64,000 nt of DNA from an uncultured Massilia sp. (GTDB taxonomy: Bacteria; Pseudomonadota; Gammaproteobacteria; Burkholderiales; Burkholderiaceae_D): contig CAJYXO010000116.1 in NCBI GenBank assembly GCA_913778765.1, forward strand, positions 62,001 through 126,000, written 5' to 3'. Below the pieces are notes generated by a model. That model ran no database searches and was not told the origin of the DNA. It saw only the letters and a list, made by a program, of their open reading frames with translations. The position numbers were made by a program, and so were the translations under genes. Numbering within the stretch: the first letter of the stretch is position 1; each line of letters starts with the position of its first letter. Below, in pieces: positions 34,117-42,382 of the stretch.

Positions 34117-35580
34117 TTATTTCAATCGCTCGATTTGTTCTTCGTAGGCCGCGGCGAAGGCTTCGCCGAACAGGCGATGGAAATCGCTGTCGGCTTCGGC
34201 GGCCAATTCGTTGTACAGCTCCACCATCCGGTCCCACATCTTCGCCTTGCGGTTCGCGGACAGCATCTTGTCCATCACCGTCGGGACCTGCAGGCGCGCC
34301 TCGATGGCGGCCGGATCGAAGCGCCTGAGCACCCCGGCCAGCGCGGCGCGCATGCCGGCCATGATCGCCAGCTCGTGCGCCTTGAGGTCGTCGAAGGCGT
34401 TGGCGAAGGCGCGCGGCGCCGGCATGTAGCCCGGCATGCTGCCGTTGACCATCTGCGTCAGGGCGCTGTCGGCATCCGGGAAGAACTTCAGCGGATTGTT
34501 CGCCTGCGACGAGATCATCGTCATGTCCAGGCGGCTTTCGCGCTTGGTCATCGCGCGGCCCATCAGCACGCCCATGGTGCCGGCGGTGGCCTGGCGCAGC
34601 ATGGCGCCGGCCAGTTCGGCGATCTCCTCGGCGCTGCGGCGGGTGTTCAGTTCCTGCAGCCCGAGGCCGCGCATCAGGGCCTGGATGACCGGATCGTCGG
34701 CGGCGCCGGCGGCGCCGGTGCGAACCGGGGCGGCTTGTGCGGCAGGTACCGGCGCTGCCTGCGGCTCGGGCATGGGTGGCGGTGGCGGTGGCGGTGGCGG
34801 TGGCGATGCTGGTCGCGGCGGCGGCTCGGGCGGCGCGATGGCGGTTGCTTCGGTCTGCTCCGGCTGCGGCGGTAAAGCTGGCGGCGGCGCCGCCTTCACA
34901 CGCGGCGGCAGGAAGTCCGCCAGCGGATCGTAATCGTCCGGAATCGCCGGATGGCCCGCCGCCGCGGCCGGTGCAGGCGCAGCTGCCGGCATTGACACTG
35001 GCGACGGCTGCGCCGGAAAAGGCAGCAGCTCGGGCGACACGTGGTCGCTTTCGGCGCCGCGCCAGGCCGGTTCGAGCGGCGCCGGCGCGGGGCTGCCGAA
35101 CAGGTTCAGGCCGAGCGGGTCGAAGCTGGGGTTCAATGGATCGCCGCCGACGTCGAGGATGCCGGCGCCGGCCAGCGAATCGTCCGGATTGACCGGGAGC
35201 GCCGCGGACAGCGCCGGCGCGGGCGCCGCCTGCAGCGGCGACGGCGGCAATGCCGGCGCCGCATCGACGGCCACGCTCGCCACCAGCTGGTAGTCGCCGA
35301 TGGTGACGCGGTCGCCGTCTGCCAGCGCGACATGGCGGCCCGGCCCGACCGGGCGGTCGTTCACCAGGCTCGGATTGCTGCCGACGTCGACCAGGCACCA
35401 GGCGCCGTCGCGGAATTCGATGCGCGCATGGACGCGCGAGATGTACTTGCCCGGATCTTCGAGCACAAGCTCGTTGCCCACCGCGCGCCCCACCGCCCCG
35501 CCCAGGCGGTCGAAACGCCGGAACAGCGGCTGGGCCGGCGCGGCATCGCGGTAGGTATGGACACTCAGCGTTAAAGACAT
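34117..35580 (-). CDS. tagH: T6SS FHA-domain protein TagH
   Basis: A 487-residue protein. The N-terminal FHA domain (about 20-105) has 'GRAVGNELVLEDPGKYISRVHARIE' (split; Gly-Arg, Ser-Arg-His core) and 'NPSLVNDRPV'. A long Pro/Ala-rich linker (~110-290) with a poly-Pro tract follows. The C-terminal T6SS-specific helical domain includes 'NTRRSAEEIAELAGAMLRQ', 'NNPLKFFPDADSAL' and 'FHRLFGEAFAAAYEEQIERLK'. It binds phosphothreonine made by the locus kinases and relays activation. The kinase gene lies immediately upstream. Confidence 0.92.
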   Translation of the reverse strand: MSLTLSVHTYRDAAPAQPLFRRFDRLGGAVGRAVGNELVLEDPGKYISRVHARIEFRDGAWCLVDVGSNPSLVNDRPVGPGRHVALADGDRVTIGDYQLVASVAVDAAPALPPSPLQAAPAPALSAALPVNPDDSLAGAGILDVGGDPLNPSFDPLGLNLFGSPAPAPLEPAWRGAESDHVSPELLPFPAQPSPVSMPAAAPAPAAAAGHPAIPDDYDPLADFLPPRVKAAPPPALPPQPEQTEATAIAPPEPPPRPASPPPPPPPPPPMPEPQAAPVPAAQAAPVRTGAAGAADDPVIQALMRGLGLQELNTRRSAEEIAELAGAMLRQATAGTMGVLMGRAMTKRESRLDMTMISSQANNPLKFFPDADSALTQMVNGSMPGYMPAPRAFANAFDDLKAHELAIMAGMRAALAGVLRRFDPAAIEARLQVPTVMDKMLSANRKAKMWDRMVELYNELAAEADSDFHRLFGEAFAAAYEEQIERLK

Positions 35581-35595
35581 GGCATTCCTGAAAAA

Positions 35596-37053
35596 TTAAA
35601 CATCGCGCAAGAAGCGCGCGCGGTCCTGCGGATCGGGCAGGTTCTCGGCCAGCAGCCGGTAGAACTCGTCGCTGTTCGCGGTCATCTTCGACGCCCGTTT
35701 CACAAGGATCTTTGCGATCGGCCCGACGTACACCGCCAGCTTCTGCTGCGCCGCCTCCATCAGCTCGGGGCTCAGCTGCAGCAGGGTCGGCATGCCCGTC
35801 ATCTGGGTGAGCTGGGTTGCGCCCATATGACCCTGGGTGCGCGCGCCCATCGTGCCGAGCGTCGACATGCCGTGTTTCTTCTTGATCTCCCTGACTTCGT
35901 TCTGGAACTGCGTGCGTCCCGCCTCCGAGCCGATGTGCGGCAGCAGGCGCGCGCACAGGTCGTCGAGATCGATCGCTTCGCGCGCCGTGTTCTTCAGCAC
36001 CAGCTTCGCCACCGGACCGATCTGGGTCGACAGCGCGACCTGCAGGTCCGGACCCAGCGCCTGCAGCCACTCGGGCGCGCTGGCCGTCAGGCCCGACACC
36101 GACGAGGAGCCCTGCGCCGGCGCCGCCCCGTGTTGCGACGGCGTACTCAAAGGCGCCGACCTGTTCGCCGCCGGCGGCGGCCGGAAGGCCAGCACGGTGC
36201 GCTCGTTGTCTTCCTCGGTCGGGGCCTGGCCGCCGGTGTGCTGCAGGTGAGCAGCCGTCAGGGCCTGCAGAAACGCCTGGGCGCTCGGATAGCGCTCGTC
36301 CATGCGCTTGGCCATCGCCTTGGCCAGGACCGCGTCGAAAGCCGGATGCAGGCCGGGCTGGCGCGTGCTGGGCGCCACCGCTTCTTCATGGATGATCTGG
36401 TGCATGACGACGGACGCGTTGCCCGCGAAGGGCCGCGCACCGGTCAACATCTGGTACAGCACGATGCCGACCGCGAACAGGTCGGAGCGGCCGTCCACGG
36501 CCTCGCCCTTGAACTGCTCGGGCGACATGTAGCTCGGCGTGCCGATCACCGCGCCCACCTGGGTCAGCGTCGAGGATTCGATCTTGGCGATGCCGAAGTC
36601 CGTGATCTTGACCTGCGCATCGGCGGTGACCAGGATGTTGGCGGGCTTGATGTCGCGGTGGACCACGCCGCGCCCATGGGCATAGTCCAGCGCCCGCAGC
36701 AGCTGGCCGATGCAGGTGACGCTGGCAGTCGGATCCATCGCCGTTTCCTTCGCCAGGAAGGCGCTCAGCGGGGTGCCGTCGACGTACTCCATGGCGATGT
36801 AGGTGGCGTCAACCAGTTCGCCGAAGTCGTAGACCGCCACGATGTTCGGATGCACCAGCCGGCCCGAAGCCTGGGCCTCGTTCCTGAAGCGCGCCACGAT
36901 CTCGCTCTCCTGCTGGCCGTCGAGCAGCTCGCGGCGGATCGTCTTGAGCGCGACCGTGCGCGCGATGTCGGCATCGTAGGCCCTGTAGACCACGCCCATG
37001 GCGCCGGTCCCGAGCACCCCGTCGATGCGGTATTTTCCGATCCGTTCGATCAT
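35596..37053 (-). CDS. Ser/Thr protein kinase with duplicated C-terminal helical module
   Basis: A 485-residue cytosolic Hanks kinase. Kinase domain (about 4-265): 'LGTGAMGVVYRAYD', 'VALKTIR', 'HRDIKPANILV', 'TDFGIAKIES' and 'GTPSYMSPEQ'. The tail holds two copies of a helical module of DUF8082 character: 'IGPVAKLVLKNTAREAIDLD' (near 335-380) and 'VGPIAKILVKRASKMTANSD' (near 440-485), each ending 'R..F...V'. Start: ATG at 37053 preferred over an in-frame GTG three codons upstream. Followed by tagH, its likely partner. A second kinase sits across the locus at 23884. Confidence 0.87.
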   Translation of the reverse strand: MIERIGKYRIDGVLGTGAMGVVYRAYDADIARTVALKTIRRELLDGQQESEIVARFRNEAQASGRLVHPNIVAVYDFGELVDATYIAMEYVDGTPLSAFLAKETAMDPTASVTCIGQLLRALDYAHGRGVVHRDIKPANILVTADAQVKITDFGIAKIESSTLTQVGAVIGTPSYMSPEQFKGEAVDGRSDLFAVGIVLYQMLTGARPFAGNASVVMHQIIHEEAVAPSTRQPGLHPAFDAVLAKAMAKRMDERYPSAQAFLQALTAAHLQHTGGQAPTEEDNERTVLAFRPPPAANRSAPLSTPSQHGAAPAQGSSSVSGLTASAPEWLQALGPDLQVALSTQIGPVAKLVLKNTAREAIDLDDLCARLLPHIGSEAGRTQFQNEVREIKKKHGMSTLGTMGARTQGHMGATQLTQMTGMPTLLQLSPELMEAAQQKLAVYVGPIAKILVKRASKMTANSDEFYRLLAENLPDPQDRARFLRDV

Positions 37054-37068
37054 TGGACTCACTTCGGT

Positions 37069-37947
37069 TTATTCTTCGAGCATCTTCAGCGCGCTGGCCA
37101 GGCTGGTGCGCATGCGGTTGAAGGAACGTCCCAGGCCGCTGATCTCGTCATTCCCCTTGACCTCGAATTCCCGGGCCTCGAACTTGCCCATGCTGACCTC
37201 ATCCGCCACGACGGCCAGGTGCTTGATACGGCGCGTGACGAACAGGTGGACCATCACGTTCAGCGCCACGAACACCGCCACGAACACGCCGAACAGCGAC
37301 AGCATGAAGGTCTTGAAGATCTGGTTGGCGCGCGCCAACGGCACCGCCATCGGCACCGAGATCACCTGGGCGCCGACGATCTCGTTGAGCTTCCAGCCGA
37401 AGCCGTTGTTCGGACCGTAAATGTCGACCATGGTCTTGGGCGCTTCCGCCGCCGTGGTGTGGCAGCCCAGGCACACCGGATCCTTGATCTGCAGCGGCCG
37501 GGCGATATACAGGCTGCGGCCGATCGCGGTATCGCGTTCGCCCACGAATTCCTTCATGTCGGCCGTGCTGCGCAGCTTCTGAACGACGTCGACTTCCCAG
37601 TCGGCGGCCTTGTCGCGCAGGTTGGTCGGGTTCAGCGTCGCTTCCTTGTACGAGAAATCGGGATAGGACTTGAGCACCGCGTTCAGGTTCTCGACCGCCG
37701 AGTACGAAGGCACCGACTGCGGGTGGAACTCGAACTTCATCTGGTTCTTCAGCAGCGGCGCGATCTGGGTGGCGGTGTAGCCGCGCACGCTCTTGGCCGC
37801 TTCCAGCAGCAGGCGGGCGTTCTGCAGCGTCTCCTCGCGGGCGCTCTGCTTGAGCAGGCGGTCGGCAACCACGCCGGCGGCCAGGAAGCCGACGGCAAAG
37901 ATCGACACGAACACCATGTTGAATTTGGCGGCAATCGAAAGCTTCAT
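37069..37947 (-). CDS. DUF3365 (Tll0287-like) CxxCH sensor with HAMP domain
   Basis: A 292-residue membrane sensor without a kinase domain. One N-terminal helix (about 8-29), a periplasmic DUF3365/Tll0287-like domain and a second helix (about 213-235) are followed by a HAMP domain ('RRIKHLAVVADEVSMGKFE', 'DEISGLGRSFNRMR'). The periplasmic domain has 'NPTNLRDKAADWEVDVV', 'ARPLQIKDPVCLGCH' and a c-type haem motif CLGCH. It ends soon after HAMP. Just upstream of the Ser/Thr kinase in the same direction, it may deliver a redox or gas signal to the kinase. Confidence 0.82.
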   Translation of the reverse strand: MKLSIAAKFNMVFVSIFAVGFLAAGVVADRLLKQSAREETLQNARLLLEAAKSVRGYTATQIAPLLKNQMKFEFHPQSVPSYSAVENLNAVLKSYPDFSYKEATLNPTNLRDKAADWEVDVVQKLRSTADMKEFVGERDTAIGRSLYIARPLQIKDPVCLGCHTTAAEAPKTMVDIYGPNNGFGWKLNEIVGAQVISVPMAVPLARANQIFKTFMLSLFGVFVAVFVALNVMVHLFVTRRIKHLAVVADEVSMGKFEAREFEVKGNDEISGLGRSFNRMRTSLASALKMLEE

Positions 37948-37980
37948 GACATGTCTCCTTGAATCTGTTGGGCTTCCGGA

Positions 37981-38838
37981 TCAGAACAGCGCGGCATCGC
38001 CCGGACGGGGCGGATGCAGCGCGGCCTTCCAGTCGGCTTGCTGGCCGAGCGAACGCTCGAGCGCCTTGCGGAATGCGGGATCGGCCAGGCGCGGGCGCAA
38101 GCGCGGCACGAAACTCTTCACGCCGGGCAGCCGGGCGCTCAGCCACGGCTCGACGTCGGCGAAATCGGTGTCACGTTCCTTGACCGGCGCCGCCTTGCCG
38201 GCATTGGTCAGATTGGGCACGCGCGCCAGGCGGTCGCGGAAAGATGGCGGCATCGCGGCCACGAAAGCGCGCGGCGGCCGGCCCGCCGCCGGCTGCGGCC
38301 TGGCCGGATCGACTTCCGCATACTGTTCGGCGGCCAGTTTCAGGGGCGCGCCGGCACGGCCCTTTTCGACTTTCGCGGCCTGCTGGGCGCCCTCCTCGGC
38401 AAACACGGCATCCTTGCCGTCGCCGCTGCTGCGCACGATGGTTGCGCCGGTGGCCAGCGTGACCTGCAGCGCCGGCGTGACCACCTGGGCGGGCTTGCCG
38501 GTGTCCGTCATCAGCTTGACCCAGCCCTGCAGCAGGGCCAGATCAAAGGCCTTGCCGGCCGGCGGCAGGTCGAGCACCAGCACCCTGGTTTGCGGGCCGA
38601 GCGCGAAGATGGCCTTCGGTCCCGCTTCGACCTGGGCGCCGGATGCGCCGGTCTCCAGGATGTCGTCCTTCTGCACGGCGATGCCGGCGCCGGCCTTATA
38701 CACGGCGGCGCCGCGGATCAGTCGCAGCGGCTGCTCGGCCAAGGTCAGCACCGCACGGACCGGCGCCGGGGCCTGCGCCCATGCCGGCGCAAGCAGCGGG
38801 ACCAGGAGACAGCCGATGAAAAAACGGATAGGCATCAT
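37981..38838 (-). CDS. Exported FecR-domain protein of the T6SS array
   Basis: A 285-residue protein with signal peptide 'MPIRFFIGCLLVPLLAPAWAQ'. A FecR-like domain follows (about 35-165): 'LIRGAAVYKAGAGIAVQKDDILET', 'AIFALGPQTRVLVL' and 'TPALQVTLATGATIVRS'. The rest is Pro/Arg-rich. FecR domains occur in envelope signalling and peptidoglycan-associated proteins. The Cys at 10 is too close to the N-terminus for a lipobox. Either ATG of the ATG-ATG pair could start it. It lies 5 bases after vgrG. Confidence 0.72.
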   Translation of the reverse strand: MMPIRFFIGCLLVPLLAPAWAQAPAPVRAVLTLAEQPLRLIRGAAVYKAGAGIAVQKDDILETGASGAQVEAGPKAIFALGPQTRVLVLDLPPAGKAFDLALLQGWVKLMTDTGKPAQVVTPALQVTLATGATIVRSSGDGKDAVFAEEGAQQAAKVEKGRAGAPLKLAAEQYAEVDPARPQPAAGRPPRAFVAAMPPSFRDRLARVPNLTNAGKAAPVKERDTDFADVEPWLSARLPGVKSFVPRLRPRLADPAFRKALERSLGQQADWKAALHPPRPGDAALF

Positions 38839-38843
38839 GTACC

Positions 38844-40823
38844 TCAATTGATCTTCACCAGCGCGCCTTCGATGGTGACGATGGCGTCCGACTTCACGGA
38901 CATCGGCGCCGCCGACTTCACGTTCAGCATGGCGCCGGCCTTGATGTCCATGTTGGCGTCCGCCTCGACGGCGATCTGCGTCGACTTGACCGTGATCTTG
39001 GCCGGCTCGATCTTGATGCTGCTGCCGCCGCACTTGAATTCGATCGAGGTCGTGGCCTCGACCACGATGGTCTTCGACACCGTGACCTTCTGGTCGCCGG
39101 CGATGGTGGTGGTCTGGTTGTTGTCGACCTTGACCGTGTGGTCGTTGGCGACGTGCTCCTTGTGGTCGTGGCCGACGTCCAGGCTGCGGTCGTTCTTGAT
39201 CTCGATGGTCTGGTCGCCGGCGTCGGCCTTTTCGAAGCCGACCTTCAGCGTGTCGTTGTTCTTCACGATGCGGTTGAAGTCCTTCTCGGCCTGGATGAAG
39301 ATCTCTTCGCTGTCCTTCTTGTCCTCGAAGCGGATCTCGTTGAAGCCGCCGCCGCCCTTCGAGGTGTTCGACTTGATGGTCGACTTGGTCTGCTCGGCCG
39401 GCAGCTCGTAGGGCGGCATGCTGTCGCCGTTGTACACGCAGCCGGTAATCAATGGCTGGTCCGGATCGCCCTCCAGGAAGCTGACCACGACCTCCATGCC
39501 GATGCGCGGCACGAACATCGCGCCCCAGCCCTTGCCGGCCCAGCCCTGCTGGACCCGCACCCAGCACGAACTGGTTTCGTTGGCCTTGCCGTCGCGCTCC
39601 CAGTGGAACTGCACCTTCACGCGGCCGTACTTGTCGGTCCAGATCTCCTCGCCGTCCTTGCCGACCACCATCGCGGTCTGCGGCCCCCGCACCACCGGCT
39701 TGCGCGCCATGGCGGGCGCACGGTAGCTGTGCTCCTTGCCGACCGCCTGGAAGGCGCAGCGGAACTCGGTACTGGCATTCTTGCCGTCGGTGCCGTAGCC
39801 GACGCCGGCGATCTCGGTCTCGGCGGCCGTGATCAGGAATTCGCGGTTCTGGTCGTCGCGCGGATGCTCCGACAGGGTGAACAGCGCCCCGGTGGCCAGG
39901 CCGCGCGCGTTGCCGAAGGCTTCGACCTGCTCGCACTGGCCGTGCAGCGCCTCCATGCGCGCGCGCGCGACGGCGCTGCCGGCCGTGCTGGTGTCGTAGC
40001 GGCCCGGATAATCGTATTGCTCGTAGCTTTGCTGCGCGAAGGCGGCGGCGATGGTGGCTTTCACCAGCAGGCCGCCGCCCGTGCTGGCGGAAGGCTTCTC
40101 GAAGTCGAAGTCGTTCAGCGAATACACGCTGGACTGGATCTCGCCGCCAGGTGCGAAGCGCGTCACCGCTTCCTCGAGCGGGTTGCGGTGCTGCTCTTCG
40201 TCGCGGAACTGCACGGTGGCGTAACCATCCGCCGGCACATGCGCGCCATAGCTGTCGGCCAGCACCATCGTGTGCGCGCCATCCTGGTGCGTGAAGTAAT
40301 AATAGATGCCCTCTTCTTCCAGCAGGCGACAGACGAAGTTGAAGTCGCTCTCGCGGTACTGCACGCAGTAAGTGCGCGCTGCCGGCGTGGCCGACAGGCT
40401 GCCCACGTCCAGCGAGATCAAACCGCCATAGGCCGCATCGCCGCACACCTCCTTGACGATGTCGATCGCGCTCATCTCCTGGAAGATGCGGCAGTTCGAG
40501 GAACGCGTCAGCAGCCACAGCGCCGGGTGCAGTACCGCCTCGTAGCTGGCCTTGCCGTCGCGCCAGCCGCGGTAGGCGAAGCGCGTGACGATACCGTTGA
40601 AGTAACGCTCGCCGCCCTCCGGCAGGTCGAGCACCATCGTCATGCTGGTCCCGAGCACGTCGGCGATCTTGATGTCGCCGCGGGTGGACAGCAGGTCCAC
40701 GCGGTAGGTGTAGATCCGGCCCAGCGCTTCGCTGCATTCCATGCTGCGGAACAGGAGCACGTCATCGGCGAGCGCCGACTTGACGGACACTTCGCGATGG
40801 GCTTGTGTAGGGACGATCGGCAT
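38844..40823 (-). CDS. vgrG: T6SS spike protein VgrG (TssI)
   Basis: A 659-residue VgrG, the trimeric tip of the T6SS tube. The gp27-like N-terminal part has 'MECSEALGRIYTYRVDLLS', 'YFNGIVTRFAYRGW', 'CRIFQEMSAIDIVKEV', 'CVQYRESDFNFVCRLLEEEG' and 'YYYFTH'. The gp5/OB region has 'KYGRVKVQFHWERDG' and 'WVRVQQGWAGKGWGAMFVPR'. The C-terminal beta-helix needle is rich in 'V.V..N.T', ending 'IVTIEGALVKIN'. No C-terminal effector extension is present, so cargo must bind through the adjacent PAAR-like protein. Confidence 0.95.
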   Translation of the reverse strand: MPIVPTQAHREVSVKSALADDVLLFRSMECSEALGRIYTYRVDLLSTRGDIKIADVLGTSMTMVLDLPEGGERYFNGIVTRFAYRGWRDGKASYEAVLHPALWLLTRSSNCRIFQEMSAIDIVKEVCGDAAYGGLISLDVGSLSATPAARTYCVQYRESDFNFVCRLLEEEGIYYYFTHQDGAHTMVLADSYGAHVPADGYATVQFRDEEQHRNPLEEAVTRFAPGGEIQSSVYSLNDFDFEKPSASTGGGLLVKATIAAAFAQQSYEQYDYPGRYDTSTAGSAVARARMEALHGQCEQVEAFGNARGLATGALFTLSEHPRDDQNREFLITAAETEIAGVGYGTDGKNASTEFRCAFQAVGKEHSYRAPAMARKPVVRGPQTAMVVGKDGEEIWTDKYGRVKVQFHWERDGKANETSSCWVRVQQGWAGKGWGAMFVPRIGMEVVVSFLEGDPDQPLITGCVYNGDSMPPYELPAEQTKSTIKSNTSKGGGGFNEIRFEDKKDSEEIFIQAEKDFNRIVKNNDTLKVGFEKADAGDQTIEIKNDRSLDVGHDHKEHVANDHTVKVDNNQTTTIAGDQKVTVSKTIVVEATTSIEFKCGGSSIKIEPAKITVKSTQIAVEADANMDIKAGAMLNVKSAAPMSVKSDAIVTIEGALVKIN

Positions 40824-40839
40824 TCTTCGGGTACTCGGT

Positions 40840-41229
40840 TCAGGGAATCATGGTCTTGACGGTGCCGGCATTCGTGAAGCCGATCACGCCGCCCCAGTTG
40901 CACATGCACTTGGAGACGTTGTCGAGCGCCGGCATGTTGGCGATCATGACGGTTGGCGCACCGGGCACCCACGGCGCGGATGTCGCTGGCACGCAGGGCA
41001 TCGGCGTGAGCACCCCCAGCGCCGCCGCGGTGGCCGCGGCGACGGTCGGATTCGACGGCGAATTGCACATCCCGAAGGGCATGATGTTCACCAGCGGGAT
41101 GTGGTCCATGATGTTGGCGGCGGGCGGTCCTTCGGCCAGCACCTTGTTCTTCGGGAGCACCACCAAGGAAGACGGTGCGACACCGAAGGTGCAGGTCATC
41201 ATGGCGCCCATCGATACCTGGTTTGGCAT
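40840..41229 (-). CDS. DUF4280 PAAR-like spike-tip protein
   Basis: A 129-residue protein of the DUF4280/PAAR-like type: 'GAMMTCTFGVAPSSLVVLPK', 'GPPAANIMDHIPLVNIMPFG', 'MCNSPSNPTVAAATAAALG', 'TPMPCVPAT' and 'MCNWGGVIGFTNAG'. These proteins cap VgrG and link effectors to it. It lies between vgrG (16-base gap) and the EEP-OTU effector candidate (10-base gap), the classical vgrG-PAAR-effector order. Start: ATG at 41229; a longer frame upstream overlaps the effector gene and is not real. Confidence 0.85.
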   Translation of the reverse strand: MPNQVSMGAMMTCTFGVAPSSLVVLPKNKVLAEGPPAANIMDHIPLVNIMPFGMCNSPSNPTVAAATAAALGVLTPMPCVPATSAPWVPGAPTVMIANMPALDNVSKCMCNWGGVIGFTNAGTVKTMIP

Positions 41230-41239
41230 AGGGAAGACC

Positions 41240-42370
41240 TCAGATGACCTCGAAGTGCGTTCCGGTATGCCGGATCGCGGCGGCCGTCGGGCCGTTGCCG
41301 TACACCGCTTGGGCATAACCTTGTGGCGAGTGCATCGTGATGCGCAAACCGTAGAGATGCGCCAGGGCCGCGAGTTCGTATTCCCCGCCCCAGGCGGCGG
41401 TGGAGCGGACGATCTGTGCATAGAGTTCCAGGTGCCCGGTTCCTTGCAAATGCTGCAGGAAGGGTTCGGTCCGCCAGTTCGCGAGCATGAAGTCAGCCAG
41501 GGCCTGGCGCACTTCCTGATATCGATTCTGGTTTCCCCAGACGATGTGGGCAATACAGCGGTACAGACAATGCCCATCGTCCTCGATTTCAGTCACCCCT
41601 CTCGATCCGGTATTGGAGCCGGTTCCTGGCGAGGGCTTGGAGTGAGTCTTATCGCACGGCAGGCTGACGATGATCGGTTTGTGATCCGATGCCTTGTGCC
41701 GCCCCTGCCGCGACTCGGCCACCCCTGGCCGGGTGGAACTTCTGATCCCGCTCTGGACATAAGAAACATCGGGAAGCTCGATTTCATCCTGCTCCATGGT
41801 TGAAGCGTTGACGTCGCTGGGCAATCCATAATATTGATCACGCAACAGAGCCTTGTCGAGCGGATGACCGCCTCGCGAAGTTTTCAGCCCCTCGGAAATA
41901 TTCCTGAAGTTCGATCTGGAGGAACTGCCGACTTTGCTGCCGTAAGTATTCAGATCGCCAATGATCAGGTCGATATTATTCTTGCTCGACCAGGCAACGG
42001 CAGTTTCCTGGAACTGGTGCGCGGAGCCGCTATTCTTGTTATATGGCGCATGAGCAGTCAATATCCGGTATGTCCTGCCAAAGCACGACGTTATTGCAAT
42101 CAGTGCCGCGTCACGTGCGTCGCTAAGGATCGTTTGACGCTTGACCGAGCACGAAGTAATCCATGCGTCGTGCAGCACAAAGATATTTTGATCGCCAACG
42201 CTGACCTGATGGATGGTAATACCGTCACAGACGGGGAACCCTCGCTTTCCGGACACGACCTGCGGCTCCAGGACGATGAGCATATTCCAGCCGTTCTCTA
42301 TCATGCGGTCGATTAGCTGAGCCAGGGAGAATTTCCCGAGCACGTTCCAGGCGACAATAATCAGATTCAT
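41240..42370 (-). CDS. Candidate T6SS effector: EEP (DNase I/CdtB-like) domain fused to OTU protease domain
   Basis: 376 residues. Residues 1-236 form an endonuclease/exonuclease/phosphatase domain with the expected catalytic set: 'AWN' (N9), 'VLEP' (E35), 'AHAP' (H107), 'GDLN' (D139, N141) and 'SDHKPI' (D229, H230). A Ser/Gly/Pro linker (about 240-258) leads to an OTU-like domain (259-376) with 'DDGHCLYRCIAH' (Cys268), 'WGGEYELAALAHLYGLRI' (327-344) and 'GTHFEVI' (His372). EEP enzymes cut DNA, RNA or phosphoinositides; OTU enzymes cleave ubiquitin or act as processing proteases. Its bases are more AT-rich than the flanks, suggesting transfer. No immunity-like neighbour. Domain calls are by motif only. 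Confidence 0.8.
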   Translation of the reverse strand: MNLIIVAWNVLGKFSLAQLIDRMIENGWNMLIVLEPQVVSGKRGFPVCDGITIHQVSVGDQNIFVLHDAWITSCSVKRQTILSDARDAALIAITSCFGRTYRILTAHAPYNKNSGSAHQFQETAVAWSSKNNIDLIIGDLNTYGSKVGSSSRSNFRNISEGLKTSRGGHPLDKALLRDQYYGLPSDVNASTMEQDEIELPDVSYVQSGIRSSTRPGVAESRQGRHKASDHKPIIVSLPCDKTHSKPSPGTGSNTGSRGVTEIEDDGHCLYRCIAHIVWGNQNRYQEVRQALADFMLANWRTEPFLQHLQGTGHLELYAQIVRSTAAWGGEYELAALAHLYGLRITMHSPQGYAQAVYGNGPTAAAIRHTGTHFEVI

Positions 42371-42382
42371 GCCTTATCTCCT

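Noticed and set aside
37981-38838. The FecR-like protein as a TssJ lipoprotein
   Set aside because: The only early Cys (position 10) precedes the hydrophobic core, so it cannot be a lipobox, and the domain is FecR-like rather than a TssJ transthyretin-like fold.
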